From J038 sp034437535 (GTDB lineage: Bacteria; Chloroflexota; Anaerolineae; Aggregatilineales; Phototrophicaceae), in NCBI GenBank assembly GCA_034437535.1, contig DAOTTZ010000032.1:1-64000 (forward strand): a DNA stretch of 64,000 nt, read 5' to 3'. Positions 33,901-43,439 of the stretch are shown in pieces (the stretch's first letter is position 1; each line of letters starts with the position of its first letter). Below the pieces are notes generated by a model that searched no databases, was not told the origin of the DNA, and was given only the letters and a program-made list of their open reading frames with translations. A program made the translations under genes and the position numbers.

Positions 33901-36435
33901 ATGCGACTTATTAAAGTCGGGCTGATGGCCCTGATCTTGGTGTTGACTATCGGTGGCGTCAACGCGCAGGGCGGCCCCAACCCACCCCACGACGGCGAAT
34001 TTACCGTCCCCGGCCTCAATGATACGGTTGAAATCTTGCGCGATGAATGGGGCGTCCCCCACATTTACGCCAGCAACCTGCATGATCTGCTTTTCGCCCA
34101 GGGGTATACCCAGGCGATGGATCGTTGGTGGCAGATGGAATTCTTCCGAGCGACGGCCAGCGGCACCATCCAGGAGTTGACCGGCTTCAGCGAAAGCCTG
34201 ATGGGAACCGATGCTTATCTCCGCACGTTGGGTTTCCGCAACCTGGCAGAGATCGAACTGGAGACCGTGTACACCGACGATGAGATCGCCGGGATGCAGG
34301 CTTTCTCAGACGGCGTGAACGCCTACATCATGAGTCGCGATCAAAACGACCTGGCTTTAGAATATCGCGTCCTGGGCCTGACCGGCGTCGAAATTGAGGT
34401 CGCACCCTGGACGCCGGTCGATTCGCTCATCTGGTCGAAGGTGATGGCCCTGCAATTAGCCTCTAACCAGGGGGCGGAGCAACGCCTTAGCCGGTTGACG
34501 GCCAACCTTGACCCGGCGTTACTGGCGGATTACTTCGTAGATTGGCCGTATGGCGAAAAGCCGACCATCGTGCCGCCGGAAGAACTACCAGTCACCGAAG
34601 CGAGTTTACGCGCCAACCGCCCTACCCTGAACGAAGGCGGTGTCTCCGGTGTAGAGACGGCACTCATCGGCGGGTTTGAAATGGATGATTTGCGCCAACT
34701 GGCATTCGGCAACGGACCCGGCATCGGCAGTAACAACTGGGTCGTCAGCGGGGATCTGACCGAGACTGGCCTGCCACTGATGGCAAATGACATGCACCTG
34801 GGGTTGGATATGCCGTCGATCTGGTATGAGGTCGGCTTGCATTGTATGCCGGTGACGGACGAATGCCCGTATGATGTGGTCGGTCTTTCCCTATCACCAT
34901 CGCCCTGGGTCATCGCCGGTCACAACGCAGACATCGCCTGGGCCTTGACCAATGTCGGCCCGGATACTCAGGATTTGTATCAGATTACGGTCAACCCGGA
35001 AAATGATCTGCAATACGAATGGGACGGGGAATGGCGGGATATGACCACCCGTGAGGAAACGCTGTCCTTCGGCGATGGCACCGAGCCGATCACGTTCATC
35101 GTGCGCGAAACGCATCTCGGCCCGATCATCAACGATACGCTGGAAGGTTTCAACAACGATAATCCGCTGGCCCTACGCTGGACGTTGTTCGAACCGAGTA
35201 CCGTCTACCGGGCGTTTGCCATGTTGAATCGGGCATCGAATTGGGAAGAATTCCGTGAAGCCCTGAGCTACTGGGATAGCCCCTCACAAAATCTGGTTTA
35301 TATGGATGTCGAAGGCAACATCGGTTACCAGACGCCGGGGCAGATCCCGATCCGTGCGCCGGGCCACAGCGGCTTACTGCCCGTACCGGGCAACAGCAGT
35401 GACTTCGAATGGCTGGGGACAATCCCGTTTGATTTGTTACCGCGTGTCTTTAACCCAGAGCAGGGTTACATCGCCACCGCTAATCAGGCTGTGGTGCCGC
35501 TGGAATATTACGACCAACTGGCAGAAGCCCTGGCCGACGAATTCGGCGCGGATGCCAATTACTTCATCAGCCAGCAATGGGCTTATGGGTATCGCGGCCA
35601 ACGCATCAACGAGTTATTGCAGGAACTCACGCCGCACAGCGTGGCAACCTTCGACCAGATACACGGCGACAATATGGACATCAGTGCGCGTGAAATGCTC
35701 CCGTACTTTGCCGACCTCGACTTTGAGGACGACACTCTGAACGCCGCCCGTGATTGGTTGCTGACGTGGGATTATCAGATGAATATAGACAGCGGACAGG
35801 CCGCGTTATGGGCCGCGCTGTGGTCGAATCTGGTGCAGGAACTCTACAACGACGAGTTCAGCGGCTTCTATTCCGCGACCGGCGATAACGTCGAGATTTG
35901 GGCGACACGCCTGCTGATGGATGAACCAGATAATGCCTGGTGGGATAATGTGACGACGCAAGAGATCGAAGCGCGTGACGACATCTTACAGCAAGCCTTC
36001 ATCAACGCCTTTACCGGTGACCTGGTGCCCCTGCTAGGTGAGGATTACGAAAGCTGGCAATGGGGTGATCTGCATGCAGTGACCTTTATCAGCAATCCGT
36101 TAGGCGTCAGTGGGGTTGAGGTGTTCGAGAATCAAGTTAATCGTGGCCCGGCGGCGACTGGCGGCACCAATATCGCCGTCAATGCGACTTCCTGGAATCC
36201 TGGTAATGGTAATTTTGCGGTGCGTAGCGGCCCCTCTCAGCGGTCGATCTACGATGCATCAAACTGGGATAACAGCCTGTCCATTCATACAACCGGGCAA
36301 AGCGGGCACCCGGCCAGTGAAAATTATGACGATATGATCGACCCCTGGCGGCTGGTTGAGCAACGCAGTCAACCATTTAGCCGGGAGGCGGTGGAGGCAA
36401 GTGCAACGGATCAGATGATCTTGCAACCAGAATAA
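33901..36435 (+). CDS. Secreted penicillin-acylase family (Ntn) hydrolase
   Basis: 844 residues, signal peptide about 1-23 (GGVNAQ). Penicillin/cephalosporin/acyl-homoserine-lactone acylases are made as one chain that cuts itself before the nucleophile; here the site is G276-S277, with S277 as beta-subunit N-terminus in G-S-N-N-W. The alpha part contains the conserved YTQAMDRWWQMEFFR segment, and the beta part has MANDMHLG and the asparagine-rich segment near the C-terminus of such enzymes. The physiological substrate may be an acylated amide such as a signalling lactone or a cell-wall peptide; sequence alone does not decide. Confidence 0.9.
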   Translation: MRLIKVGLMALILVLTIGGVNAQGGPNPPHDGEFTVPGLNDTVEILRDEWGVPHIYASNLHDLLFAQGYTQAMDRWWQMEFFRATASGTIQELTGFSESLMGTDAYLRTLGFRNLAEIELETVYTDDEIAGMQAFSDGVNAYIMSRDQNDLALEYRVLGLTGVEIEVAPWTPVDSLIWSKVMALQLASNQGAEQRLSRLTANLDPALLADYFVDWPYGEKPTIVPPEELPVTEASLRANRPTLNEGGVSGVETALIGGFEMDDLRQLAFGNGPGIGSNNWVVSGDLTETGLPLMANDMHLGLDMPSIWYEVGLHCMPVTDECPYDVVGLSLSPSPWVIAGHNADIAWALTNVGPDTQDLYQITVNPENDLQYEWDGEWRDMTTREETLSFGDGTEPITFIVRETHLGPIINDTLEGFNNDNPLALRWTLFEPSTVYRAFAMLNRASNWEEFREALSYWDSPSQNLVYMDVEGNIGYQTPGQIPIRAPGHSGLLPVPGNSSDFEWLGTIPFDLLPRVFNPEQGYIATANQAVVPLEYYDQLAEALADEFGADANYFISQQWAYGYRGQRINELLQELTPHSVATFDQIHGDNMDISAREMLPYFADLDFEDDTLNAARDWLLTWDYQMNIDSGQAALWAALWSNLVQELYNDEFSGFYSATGDNVEIWATRLLMDEPDNAWWDNVTTQEIEARDDILQQAFINAFTGDLVPLLGEDYESWQWGDLHAVTFISNPLGVSGVEVFENQVNRGPAATGGTNIAVNATSWNPGNGNFAVRSGPSQRSIYDASNWDNSLSIHTTGQSGHPASENYDDMIDPWRLVEQRSQPFSREAVEASATDQMILQPE

Positions 36436-36485
36436 TCAGGATCAGCTTATCATAGGGTTACAGACCTTGTTGACGAATCAAGCCC

Positions 36486-36552
36486 TTGCCCTCATTCGCT
36501 CCCCCTCTACCAGCGTAGCGTTCGGTAGAGGGGCCGGGGGGTGGTGAGGGCC
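36486..36552. repeat. GC-rich palindromic intergenic repeat
   Basis: Between the acylase and thiolase genes a 67-base block can fold on itself: inner arms CCCCTCTACC (36502-36511) and GGTAGAGGGG (36524-36533), outer arms GCCCTCA (36488-36494) and TGAGGGC (36545-36551). The G-rich half also contains a GGCCGGGGGG run. Elements of this CCCTC...GAGGG design recur between genes of several bacterial genomes, where they are regarded as small mobile or REP-like repeats; that comparison is from memory. Confidence 0.6.
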
Positions 36553-36605
36553 TGAAACAAGCTTCCACCAATGACATTAGAATGAGCAATGTCATAGACT
36601 CAAGT

Positions 36606-37823
36606 TCAGGCTTCCAGTTCGACCGCCATCGCGACTGCTTCGCCGCCGCCCAGGCACAACGCCGCCACCCCGCGCTTTAACCCGCGATCTTGCAAGGCAT
36701 GGATCAGCGTGACGAGCACCCGCGCTCCACTGGCCCCCAGCGGGTGCCCCAGAGCAATTGCACCGCCGTTCACGTTGACCTTTTCCAGCGGGATCGTATA
36801 ACCTTCACGTTCTAAGCCGCGCATATCACCCAGAACCTGAGAGGCAAACGCTTCGTTGATCTCAAACAGATCGACATCATCGACCGACCAACCGGCCCGC
36901 TCTAAGGCTTTCGGGATGGCCTTGACCGGGGCATAGAAGATCCAGGCAGGATCAACGGCGGCCTGCCCATAAGCGACGATCCGCGCCAGGGGTTGATGCC
37001 CGTTGGCGTCGGCATAGGCACGGCTGGCGACGACCAGGGCCGCCGCGCCGTCGTTCATACCGGGGGCATTCCCTGCCGTGACAACGCCGTCGGCCTCAAA
37101 CGCCGGGCGGAGTTTTGACAGGGCTTCCAGGCTGGTATCAGGCCGGATCGGTTCGTCTTGATCGACGATGATTTCCCCTTTGCGCGTTTTGATGGTTATC
37201 GGGACGATCTCCGCCTGGAACTTGCCGTCTTCGGTGGCTTTCGCCGCTAGTTGATGACTGCGAAGCGCGTATTCGTCCAATTCATCGCGGGTCAATTCCA
37301 TCTGCTTGGCGATGAACTCCGCCGCATTACCCATCGCCCAATCTTCCAGGCTACACCACAGGCCATCGAACTGAAGCGCATCGCGCATCTGAATATGGCC
37401 GTATTTGTTGCCGCCACGCACGGAGTCGTTCAAGTAAGGCGCACGGCTCATGCTCTCCGCCCCACCGGTGATAAAGAGGTCGCCGTCATCGGCTTTGATG
37501 GCGTTCGCGGCCAGCATCACACTTTTAAGGCCACTGCCACACACCTTATTGACGGTCATACCGCCGACGGAAGACGGCATACCCGCGCCGAGGCTGATCT
37601 GCCGGGGCAGGGCCTGGCCGGTGCCAGCACTGACCACATTGCCCATAATCACCTCATCCACGTCGGCGGCGTCGATGCCGCTTCGCGCTACGACTGCGCC
37701 GACCGCTGTCTGCCCTAATTGGGCGGCAGTCTGGCCGGAAAGCACCCCCAGGAACTTGCCTTGTGGGGTGCGTGCGCCCGCTAAAATAACAGCTTCGCGC
37801 CCGTTGCGTCCATTCTGGCTCAT
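36606..37823 (-). CDS. Acetyl-CoA C-acyltransferase (thiolase)
   Basis: 405 residues from the ATG at 37823 (preceded by GAGAAGG; a GTG two codons upstream is less likely). Biosynthetic/degradative thiolase of the tetrameric class, with active-site Cys95 in NKVCGSG, His360 in GHPLGASGAR and Cys390 in CLGGGEA. Thiolases cleave beta-ketoacyl-CoA to acetyl-CoA or run in reverse to acetoacetyl-CoA. Its neighbours are unrelated, but the acyl-CoA operon at 48939 could supply its substrates. A promoter precedes it. Confidence 0.95.
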   Translation of the reverse strand: MSQNGRNGREAVILAGARTPQGKFLGVLSGQTAAQLGQTAVGAVVARSGIDAADVDEVIMGNVVSAGTGQALPRQISLGAGMPSSVGGMTVNKVCGSGLKSVMLAANAIKADDGDLFITGGAESMSRAPYLNDSVRGGNKYGHIQMRDALQFDGLWCSLEDWAMGNAAEFIAKQMELTRDELDEYALRSHQLAAKATEDGKFQAEIVPITIKTRKGEIIVDQDEPIRPDTSLEALSKLRPAFEADGVVTAGNAPGMNDGAAALVVASRAYADANGHQPLARIVAYGQAAVDPAWIFYAPVKAIPKALERAGWSVDDVDLFEINEAFASQVLGDMRGLEREGYTIPLEKVNVNGGAIALGHPLGASGARVLVTLIHALQDRGLKRGVAALCLGGGEAVAMAVELEA

Positions 37824-37878
37824 ATACACCTTCTCTCAAAAACTTATCTAGTAAGTGTGGAAACTGAATATTGATTAG

Positions 37879-37908
37879 ATTATACCGGGTAGTAGATGAC
37901 CGAGACAA
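37879..37908 (-). promoter_or_regulatory. Promoter of the thiolase gene
   Basis: Minus-strand TTGTCT (37903-37908), 18-bp spacer, TATAAT (37879-37884). Four of six -35 bases match the consensus. Confidence 0.6.
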
Positions 37909-37969
37909 GCGGCGAAAATTCTACCGAGCAATGATACAATGGCCGCGATGAACGAAAAGGATAATTGTA

Positions 37970-38728
37970 GTGGATCAAGCGACACTGGCTAAACGATTGG
38001 CTCCGCGCCCGGTGCGATATTACGATCAGGTCGATAGCACGCAAGATCTTGCGCTGGCGTGGCTTCGTGAAGGGGCACCCAGCGGCGCGGTCATCATCGG
38101 CGATGAGCAATTACGCGGGCGCGGGCGACAGGGCCGCACCTGGCACACACCACCGGGAGTCGCGCTGGCGGCCTCGGTCATCTTACACCCCCGCCAGAAG
38201 GCCCTGGGCCAAGTGACGATGTTGGGGGCGTTGGTCATCGCGGAGACAATCCGCCACATCATCGACACACACGCCATCAGCGGTCATACCGTTTCGATCA
38301 AGTGGCCGAACGACGTCAAGATTGATGGCTTAAAGGTCAGCGGGGTGTTACCGGAAGCGGCATGGGATGGTGATCGTCTGTTGGGCGTGGCCCTGGGGTT
38401 AGGGCTGAACGTGCGTGTGCGCTTCGACGACATCGAGCTGGCGACCGTCGCCACCAGCATCGAGCCGGCACTCGGCGTAACGGTGAGTCGTACCGATTTG
38501 ATCGTCTTCTTGCTCAGCCGGGTCGATTTCTGGTCTGCCCGGTTGGGGACGCCTGATCTGTTCGACGCCTGGTCTGCCCTGCTGGAGACTGTCGGGCGTT
38601 CCGTCAGTGTGAACGGCATCCAGGGGATGGCCGAACGAGTTGACCGCGATGGCACACTCTACATCCGTGATGACGATGCGGTGTTGCACCCGGTCATGGC
38701 TGGCGATGTGCTGGATCGGAGAACGTAA
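37970..38728 (+). CDS. birA: Biotin-[acetyl-CoA-carboxylase] ligase, class I
   Basis: 252 residues, GTG start at 37970 with AAAAGGA eight bases upstream. It attaches biotin to carboxyl carrier domains via biotinyl-AMP. Visible motifs: biotin/ATP loop RGRGRQGRTWHTPPG, KWPNDV, and the C-terminal SH3-like domain. It lacks an N-terminal winged helix, so it does not act as a biotin-operon repressor. The BCCP encoded at about 60985 (K605) is a likely target. Confidence 0.93.
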   Translation: MDQATLAKRLAPRPVRYYDQVDSTQDLALAWLREGAPSGAVIIGDEQLRGRGRQGRTWHTPPGVALAASVILHPRQKALGQVTMLGALVIAETIRHIIDTHAISGHTVSIKWPNDVKIDGLKVSGVLPEAAWDGDRLLGVALGLGLNVRVRFDDIELATVATSIEPALGVTVSRTDLIVFLLSRVDFWSARLGTPDLFDAWSALLETVGRSVSVNGIQGMAERVDRDGTLYIRDDDAVLHPVMAGDVLDRRT

Positions 38729-38730
38729 CA

Positions 38731-40143
38731 ATGGGAATTCAACTAGATTGGGAAGTTGAGGCCGAACAGAGCAACCGGCGCAGTACCGGCGAAGATCCCG
38801 AAGCCCGCCGTCGCCGCCGCCGAAGCCTGATCTTGATGCTTATCACGCTGGTTCTGCTAGGTGGGCTGGCTGTGGCCGGCACCACGTTGGTGTTTGATCA
38901 AATCGACCGGGTAAACGAGCGGTTAGAGACCAATCTGCGCGATACCGTCCAGGCGGAGATCACGGCTTTACGCATCGGCGATTGGACAGCCTTTGCACGG
39001 GTTCAGCGCAGTGCGACCGATGATTGGCTACGAATCCAGCGGAGCCAGTTCGAACGCTACCAGGACATCCTGCTGGCAAGTGAGAACACCCAGTTAACCG
39101 GGCAAGTGCTGGATATTGCGATTGATGACCCTAACGCACGGGTGACGATCCAGGAGATTATCGACGGGGTGCCGTATTCTCGCGTCTGGTTCTATTATCT
39201 GTACCCGGAGCAAGATACCGATGGGGACGGCGAGATCGACGAACCGGGCGGTTGGTATCACGTCCCGCCGGATTTCACATTCTGGGGAGAAAGTGCCCAA
39301 TATGACGGGGCTTATGTCGATGTGGCGTACCGCACAGTAGATTTCGCATTGGCCGAAGCGATGGGGCCAGCCCTTAATGATTGGGTCGGCTTCGCCTGCC
39401 AGGCTTATAATTGTGAGAATTTGCCGGAGATCCGGGTACAGGTTGTGCCACAGGATACACCACAGATCGACTGGGCACCGGGTGACCTGAACGACGTGTG
39501 GACGCTCATTCTATCCTCACCCTATGCAGACCGGGCACGGAGCGACATGCCGTTTTCGCCAGAACTGCGGGCGGAGGTAGCCCAACACTTCGCGGAACGC
39601 CTGACACTGTTCCAGACGGGCGGCCAGCGCATGGTAGACACCGCCGACGCCAATTACTTATTTCACGCGGCGGTCAGTTGGTTGGTTGGGCAATACCGGC
39701 AGGTCGATACCGGCGCGTATTTGATCGCATCGTTGGCGCGGCAATATGGCTTGCCCGCCGTCGGCCAGATGATCGCCACATTGGCACCCGGCGCAAACAT
39801 CAGCTTTTTGAGCGATATCACCGGCGCACCGTTGGATGAATCCCAGGTGGATTGGCGTGATTTCTTCACCTGGCGGCTACACCAGGAGCAAACACTATGG
39901 GAGCAAGGCTTGCGGTCGGATTTTCTCGCGCTGTATGACGTGCGTGATTCTGGCACGCAGGTCGTCACCGGGTCGCGCTTTGATGAAGGCGTCAGCACGA
40001 TGGAACAAGTCGTCACCAGTGTTGGCTACACCACCCCAGCGGAAGATGGCTCGCCTCAGATCGTGGCAACAGTCGTTGATGGGGCGGAGGAATTCCAGGT
40101 CTTATTCCGGTTGGTGAATAATCGATGGTATCGCGCCAGTTAG
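38731..40143 (+). CDS. Single-pass membrane protein with large extracytoplasmic domain, function unknown
   Basis: 470 residues. A basic cytoplasmic stretch (ARRRRRRS) precedes one transmembrane helix (about 33-52). A coiled, charged segment and an NTF2-like or peptidase-MA-like globular domain follow. The region YLFHAAVSWLVGQYRQ sits where related families carry HExxH, but neither zinc His/Glu pair is present, so zinc-protease activity is unlikely. No family is recognised with confidence. It starts two bases after birA and is probably cotranscribed with it. Confidence 0.6.
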   Translation: MGIQLDWEVEAEQSNRRSTGEDPEARRRRRRSLILMLITLVLLGGLAVAGTTLVFDQIDRVNERLETNLRDTVQAEITALRIGDWTAFARVQRSATDDWLRIQRSQFERYQDILLASENTQLTGQVLDIAIDDPNARVTIQEIIDGVPYSRVWFYYLYPEQDTDGDGEIDEPGGWYHVPPDFTFWGESAQYDGAYVDVAYRTVDFALAEAMGPALNDWVGFACQAYNCENLPEIRVQVVPQDTPQIDWAPGDLNDVWTLILSSPYADRARSDMPFSPELRAEVAQHFAERLTLFQTGGQRMVDTADANYLFHAAVSWLVGQYRQVDTGAYLIASLARQYGLPAVGQMIATLAPGANISFLSDITGAPLDESQVDWRDFFTWRLHQEQTLWEQGLRSDFLALYDVRDSGTQVVTGSRFDEGVSTMEQVVTSVGYTTPAEDGSPQIVATVVDGAEEFQVLFRLVNNRWYRAS

Positions 40144-40245
40144 ATTGCGTATCCTCCGGCAGATTGCAGGGTTAGAAAATCTAAACAAAGCGCAGATAAG
40201 GTTTCGTGCTACACTATAAAAAATGGTCATCGGGGGTAATTTCTT

Positions 40246-40464
40246 ATGAGCGATAACATTAACGACCTGAGACGCCTGGCTGACGATGGTGATTCGTCAT
40301 TCGATGATGAGCCAGCCAATTATGGCACCGAGCTAACCGGCGAAAAACGTCTTTTCCTCGGTATGACGCCGATTGAGCGCATGTTCATCTCAATGTTCTT
40401 ATTTATGAACGTGGCCGTCCTGGGCATTGCTATTCTATTGGCAACCGGGCGCATCGGTGGATGA
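40246..40464 (+). CDS. Small membrane protein, unknown
   Basis: 72 residues: a charged N-terminal half with the conserved-looking LTGEKRLFLGMTPIERMF segment, then one transmembrane helix (about 46-66). Such short proteins are common in Chloroflexota. A perfect small palindrome TTAGA-AAA-TCTAA (40172-40184) lies upstream, and two terminators follow. Confidence 0.65.
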   Translation: MSDNINDLRRLADDGDSSFDDEPANYGTELTGEKRLFLGMTPIERMFISMFLFMNVAVLGIAILLATGRIGG

Positions 40465-40473
40465 TAGAGAAAG

Positions 40474-40506
40474 CGGGCGGCCATCGCTGATGGTCGTTCG
40501 TTTATT
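40474..40506 (+). terminator. Terminator after the 72-aa protein gene
   Basis: 12-bp stem CGGGCGGCCATC/GATGGTCGTTCG with G-U pairs and a 3-nt loop, then TTTATT. Confidence 0.7.
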
Positions 40507-40518
40507 CCAGAATGCACA

Positions 40519-40541
40519 CCTGCTACCTAGCAGGGATTTTT
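40519..40541 (+). terminator. Second, tandem terminator
   Basis: Stem CCTGCT/AGCAGG, 4-nt loop, then GATTTTT. Together with the preceding hairpin it isolates the 72-aa gene from the 127-aa gene at 40636. Confidence 0.6.
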
Positions 40542-40635
40542 GTGTTGATCTGTCTTCTTGCTCTATCCATAAACCCCAGGCAACCGTATTGTTGCACTTT
40601 GCAGGTAGTCAATACCCGTATCAGGAGGTATAGCG

Positions 40636-41019
40636 ATGGCAATTGACGTCCAATGGATGACGCCGGAAAAAGAGGTGTTGCTGGTGATTTATGGCGAACG
40701 GTGGAGCCTGGAAGATTATTACCTGGCAATTGACCGCTCTACCCAGATGATGGATGAAGTCAATCACCTGGTCCACATCATCCAGGATGCTAGCGGTATG
40801 AAAGAATACCCCACCAAGTTACTCTCGGCTGGCAGTTATACCGAGAAAAAGGCGCACCCCCGGCGCGGGATCATGATTATGGTCGGCCTGAACCGATTTA
40901 TCCAGAGTTTGTTAAACATCGGCAAAGTCATCGCACCTAAGGCAACGCAAGATATGTATTTCGTGGAGACGATGGAACAGGCCAAAAAGAAGTTAAGCGA
41001 ATTGCGCGAAACGTCTTAG
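40636..41019 (+). CDS. 127-aa protein of unknown function, SpoIIAA-like layout
   Basis: 127 residues with a strong AGGAGGT Shine-Dalgarno seven bases from the ATG. Alternating strands and helices (VLLVIYGERWSLEDYYLAI, VHIIQDASGM, RRGIMIMVGLN, YFVETMEQAKKKL) resemble the STAS/SpoIIAA-like fold. No catalytic residues or partner anti-sigma gene are visible. It stands alone on the plus strand between terminators and a convergent gene. Confidence 0.55.
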   Translation: MAIDVQWMTPEKEVLLVIYGERWSLEDYYLAIDRSTQMMDEVNHLVHIIQDASGMKEYPTKLLSAGSYTEKKAHPRRGIMIMVGLNRFIQSLLNIGKVIAPKATQDMYFVETMEQAKKKLSELRETS

Positions 41020-41036
41020 CGCAAGCAGGCGATGGC

Positions 41037-41591
41037 TCATTCCGTCTCGGTGGTTCGCTGGCGTAGATATAACGCGACCACATAGAACACGATTGGGGCA
41101 ACCGTCCAGATGAGCAGTGGCAACAGTGTGATCGCCCCGCTATTCACCTCGATCAGAGCCGGGTTCCACCAGCGCACCGTATAAACCCAACCACCCATAC
41201 TACCGATCAATTCGATCACCAATGCAGAGGCCAACCCCCAAATCAGCAGGACGCTTAACTCCGGCCAGCGGAAGCGCGTAAAATGGGGTGGGCCAGTAAA
41301 ACGCTCGACCAATAACGCACTGATGAGGAACAAGGCTCCATCCCAGATGCAATGTAGAGCTGGTTGTAAAATGGGTGGTAAGGGAAACTCGGTCAACTGG
41401 ATGTAGATCGGGTCGTCAGAATACTCTGGCCCGGCGAAATGCAACGGGAACTCCCAGAATGCCCCAATCACACACCCGGCGATGAACAACCACAGCTTAA
41501 ACCGGCTCATGCGCCCGGTAGTGTAAAGGCCAGCGACAGCCAGCAAGATGCCCGCGCCGATCATCAGGTCAATGATATAAAACGAGTCCAT
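41037..41591 (-). CDS. Five-helix membrane protein, unknown, in the ABC exporter operon
   Basis: 184 residues with about five hydrophobic segments. A G-x-F-W-E-F-P-L-H-F motif near residue 45 and L-H-C-I-W-D near 80 stand out as possible functional sites. The ATG directly follows the stop of the upstream ABC gene (41592), so it is a member of that operon. I do not recognise the family. Confidence 0.6.
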   Translation of the reverse strand: MDSFYIIDLMIGAGILLAVAGLYTTGRMSRFKLWLFIAGCVIGAFWEFPLHFAGPEYSDDPIYIQLTEFPLPPILQPALHCIWDGALFLISALLVERFTGPPHFTRFRWPELSVLLIWGLASALVIELIGSMGGWVYTVRWWNPALIEVNSGAITLLPLLIWTVAPIVFYVVALYLRQRTTETE

Positions 41592-43421
41592 CTAATCTCC
41601 GGCGGCTTTGCTGAACATTTCGCGGGCATTTTCCACGTAATCTAGCGATTGATGGCGGAAGTAGGTGTTGTATAGTTCGGCATAATGCCCGGCCTGCTCC
41701 ATCAATGCATCATGATTGCCTGCTTCGATGATGGTGCCTTCCTTGAGTACGATGATGCGGTCGGCATTGCGGATGGTACTCAAGCGATGCGCGATCAAGA
41801 TCGACGTGGAATTCTTCAGGATGAGATTCAACGCTTCTTGAATTTGTGCTTCGGTAAACGGATCAACACTGGCGGTCGCTTCATCCAGGATGAAGATGGC
41901 CGGACGCTCCAGCAAGACGCGCATCAACGAAACAAGCTGACGCTGGCCCATGCTCAAGCGCGAGCCACGCTCGCCCACATCGGTATCTAATCCTTCCGGC
42001 AAACCTTCCAGCCATTCGCCATCACCGACGCTGTAGGCTACCGCACGGATGTCATCATCGGTCGCAGACGGGCGGCTATAACGGATGTTATCGCGCACGG
42101 TACCGCTGAATAAGAACGGTTGCTGTGGGACGACGCCCAACCGAGATCGGTACGACTCGATGTCAAACGAACGGATGTCGCGCCCATCGATCAATATCTG
42201 ACCTTGCTGGAATTCATAAAAGCGCGTGATGAGCTTGGCGATGGTGCTTTTGCCAGCACCGGTGTGCCCCACAAAGGCGATGTCTTCACCCGGTGCGATG
42301 GTCAGGTTGAAATCTTGCAAGACGGGTTGATCGTCATGATAGCCAAAGGTCAAATCCTTTAGCTCGATGCGCCCGTCCAGATGAGTGACCGGATGGTGAT
42401 CGTGCTGGATGACGGTATTATCAGCGTCGATCAAGGCAAAAATGCGCTCGACGGCACTCAACGCCTGTTGAAATTGGCTCCAGATGGCCGACAGACTGAT
42501 GAACGGGAACCAGAAGCGATCTACCCCTTGAATGAACAAAAACCACGCGCCGACGTTGACAATGCCCCAGATGACGTATTGTGCGCCCATGTATAAGATG
42601 ATGGCGATAGCAAAGCCAGCCAGCACGTTCAACACCGGGAAGATCAAGGCCAGCACGAAGCCGCGCTTCATGTTGATGTCGTAAGACTTCCAGTTGATGT
42701 CTACAAATTCATCGTAGATCATGCCTTCCCGGCGGAAGTTCTTTGCCACGCTGATGCCGGTCACCGACTCCTGGATCGTATCGTTGACCATTGCCATCGC
42801 CCGGGCACCCTGCCGCGTGACAACCCGCGCCAACGCCCGGAAGCCGACCGCCGCCGCGACGATCATGGGCAACGTCAGCAGTAAGATCCCGGTCAACGCG
42901 AGCGATTGGCTCGATAGCACGACCAACAACACCACAACCTGGAGCATCTGCGCGAAGACGTCGCTTGTCAACAACACTACATCACCGAATTCTTGCGTAT
43001 CGCTGGTAATCCGGCTGACGATCTTGCCGGATTTCTGCACATCATAGAACGCCAGGTCACGCTCTACCGCCGCCGCGAAGGCGTCTTTGCGTAACTGAGC
43101 GACCACGCGCCCGATGACGATACTCATCAAATACCGCCGGATCCAGTTGGAAAAGTATTGTACAAACGCCGCCAGGATCAACGCGCCGAACAGCACCACC
43201 AGCACCGACTCGCTATCTGGCGTGGTGATCACATCAACGCCAATTGCGATCAACACGGGCGGAAGCGCGTTAAAGAGCGACACACCTACGAAGGCGAACG
43301 CGATGACGATCAACTGCCGCTTGTACTGTGCAAAGTAACTTGCTAATCGCTTCAGCAGATAGCCGTCGCTATACTGCCGGTCATAATTATCTGATTCGAG
43401 TCCACCAAAGACTGCGGCCAT
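41592..43421 (-). CDS. ABC exporter subunit with intact catalytic site (partner of 43440-45281)
   Basis: 609 residues: six-helix membrane domain then an ATPase domain with Walker A GHTGAGKST (about 384), signature LSMGQ (about 488) and Walker B/D-loop FILDEATASVD (about 511), where the catalytic Glu is intact. With the adjacent paralogue it makes a heterodimeric exporter. Its signature LSMGQ, altered from LSGGQ, would serve the partner's degenerate site, a known pattern in asymmetric exporters such as TM287/288 and BmrCD. The upstream gene ends 19 bases before it. Substrate unknown. Confidence 0.85.
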   Translation of the reverse strand: MAAVFGGLESDNYDRQYSDGYLLKRLASYFAQYKRQLIVIAFAFVGVSLFNALPPVLIAIGVDVITTPDSESVLVVLFGALILAAFVQYFSNWIRRYLMSIVIGRVVAQLRKDAFAAAVERDLAFYDVQKSGKIVSRITSDTQEFGDVVLLTSDVFAQMLQVVVLLVVLSSQSLALTGILLLTLPMIVAAAVGFRALARVVTRQGARAMAMVNDTIQESVTGISVAKNFRREGMIYDEFVDINWKSYDINMKRGFVLALIFPVLNVLAGFAIAIILYMGAQYVIWGIVNVGAWFLFIQGVDRFWFPFISLSAIWSQFQQALSAVERIFALIDADNTVIQHDHHPVTHLDGRIELKDLTFGYHDDQPVLQDFNLTIAPGEDIAFVGHTGAGKSTIAKLITRFYEFQQGQILIDGRDIRSFDIESYRSRLGVVPQQPFLFSGTVRDNIRYSRPSATDDDIRAVAYSVGDGEWLEGLPEGLDTDVGERGSRLSMGQRQLVSLMRVLLERPAIFILDEATASVDPFTEAQIQEALNLILKNSTSILIAHRLSTIRNADRIIVLKEGTIIEAGNHDALMEQAGHYAELYNTYFRHQSLDYVENAREMFSKAAGD

Positions 43422-43439
43422 AGGTCATCAACTTTCCAG

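Noticed and set aside
36486..36552. Palindrome as an intrinsic terminator of the acylase gene
   Set aside because: No T tract follows on either strand, and the nested arms with a GC-rich core suit a dispersed repeat better.
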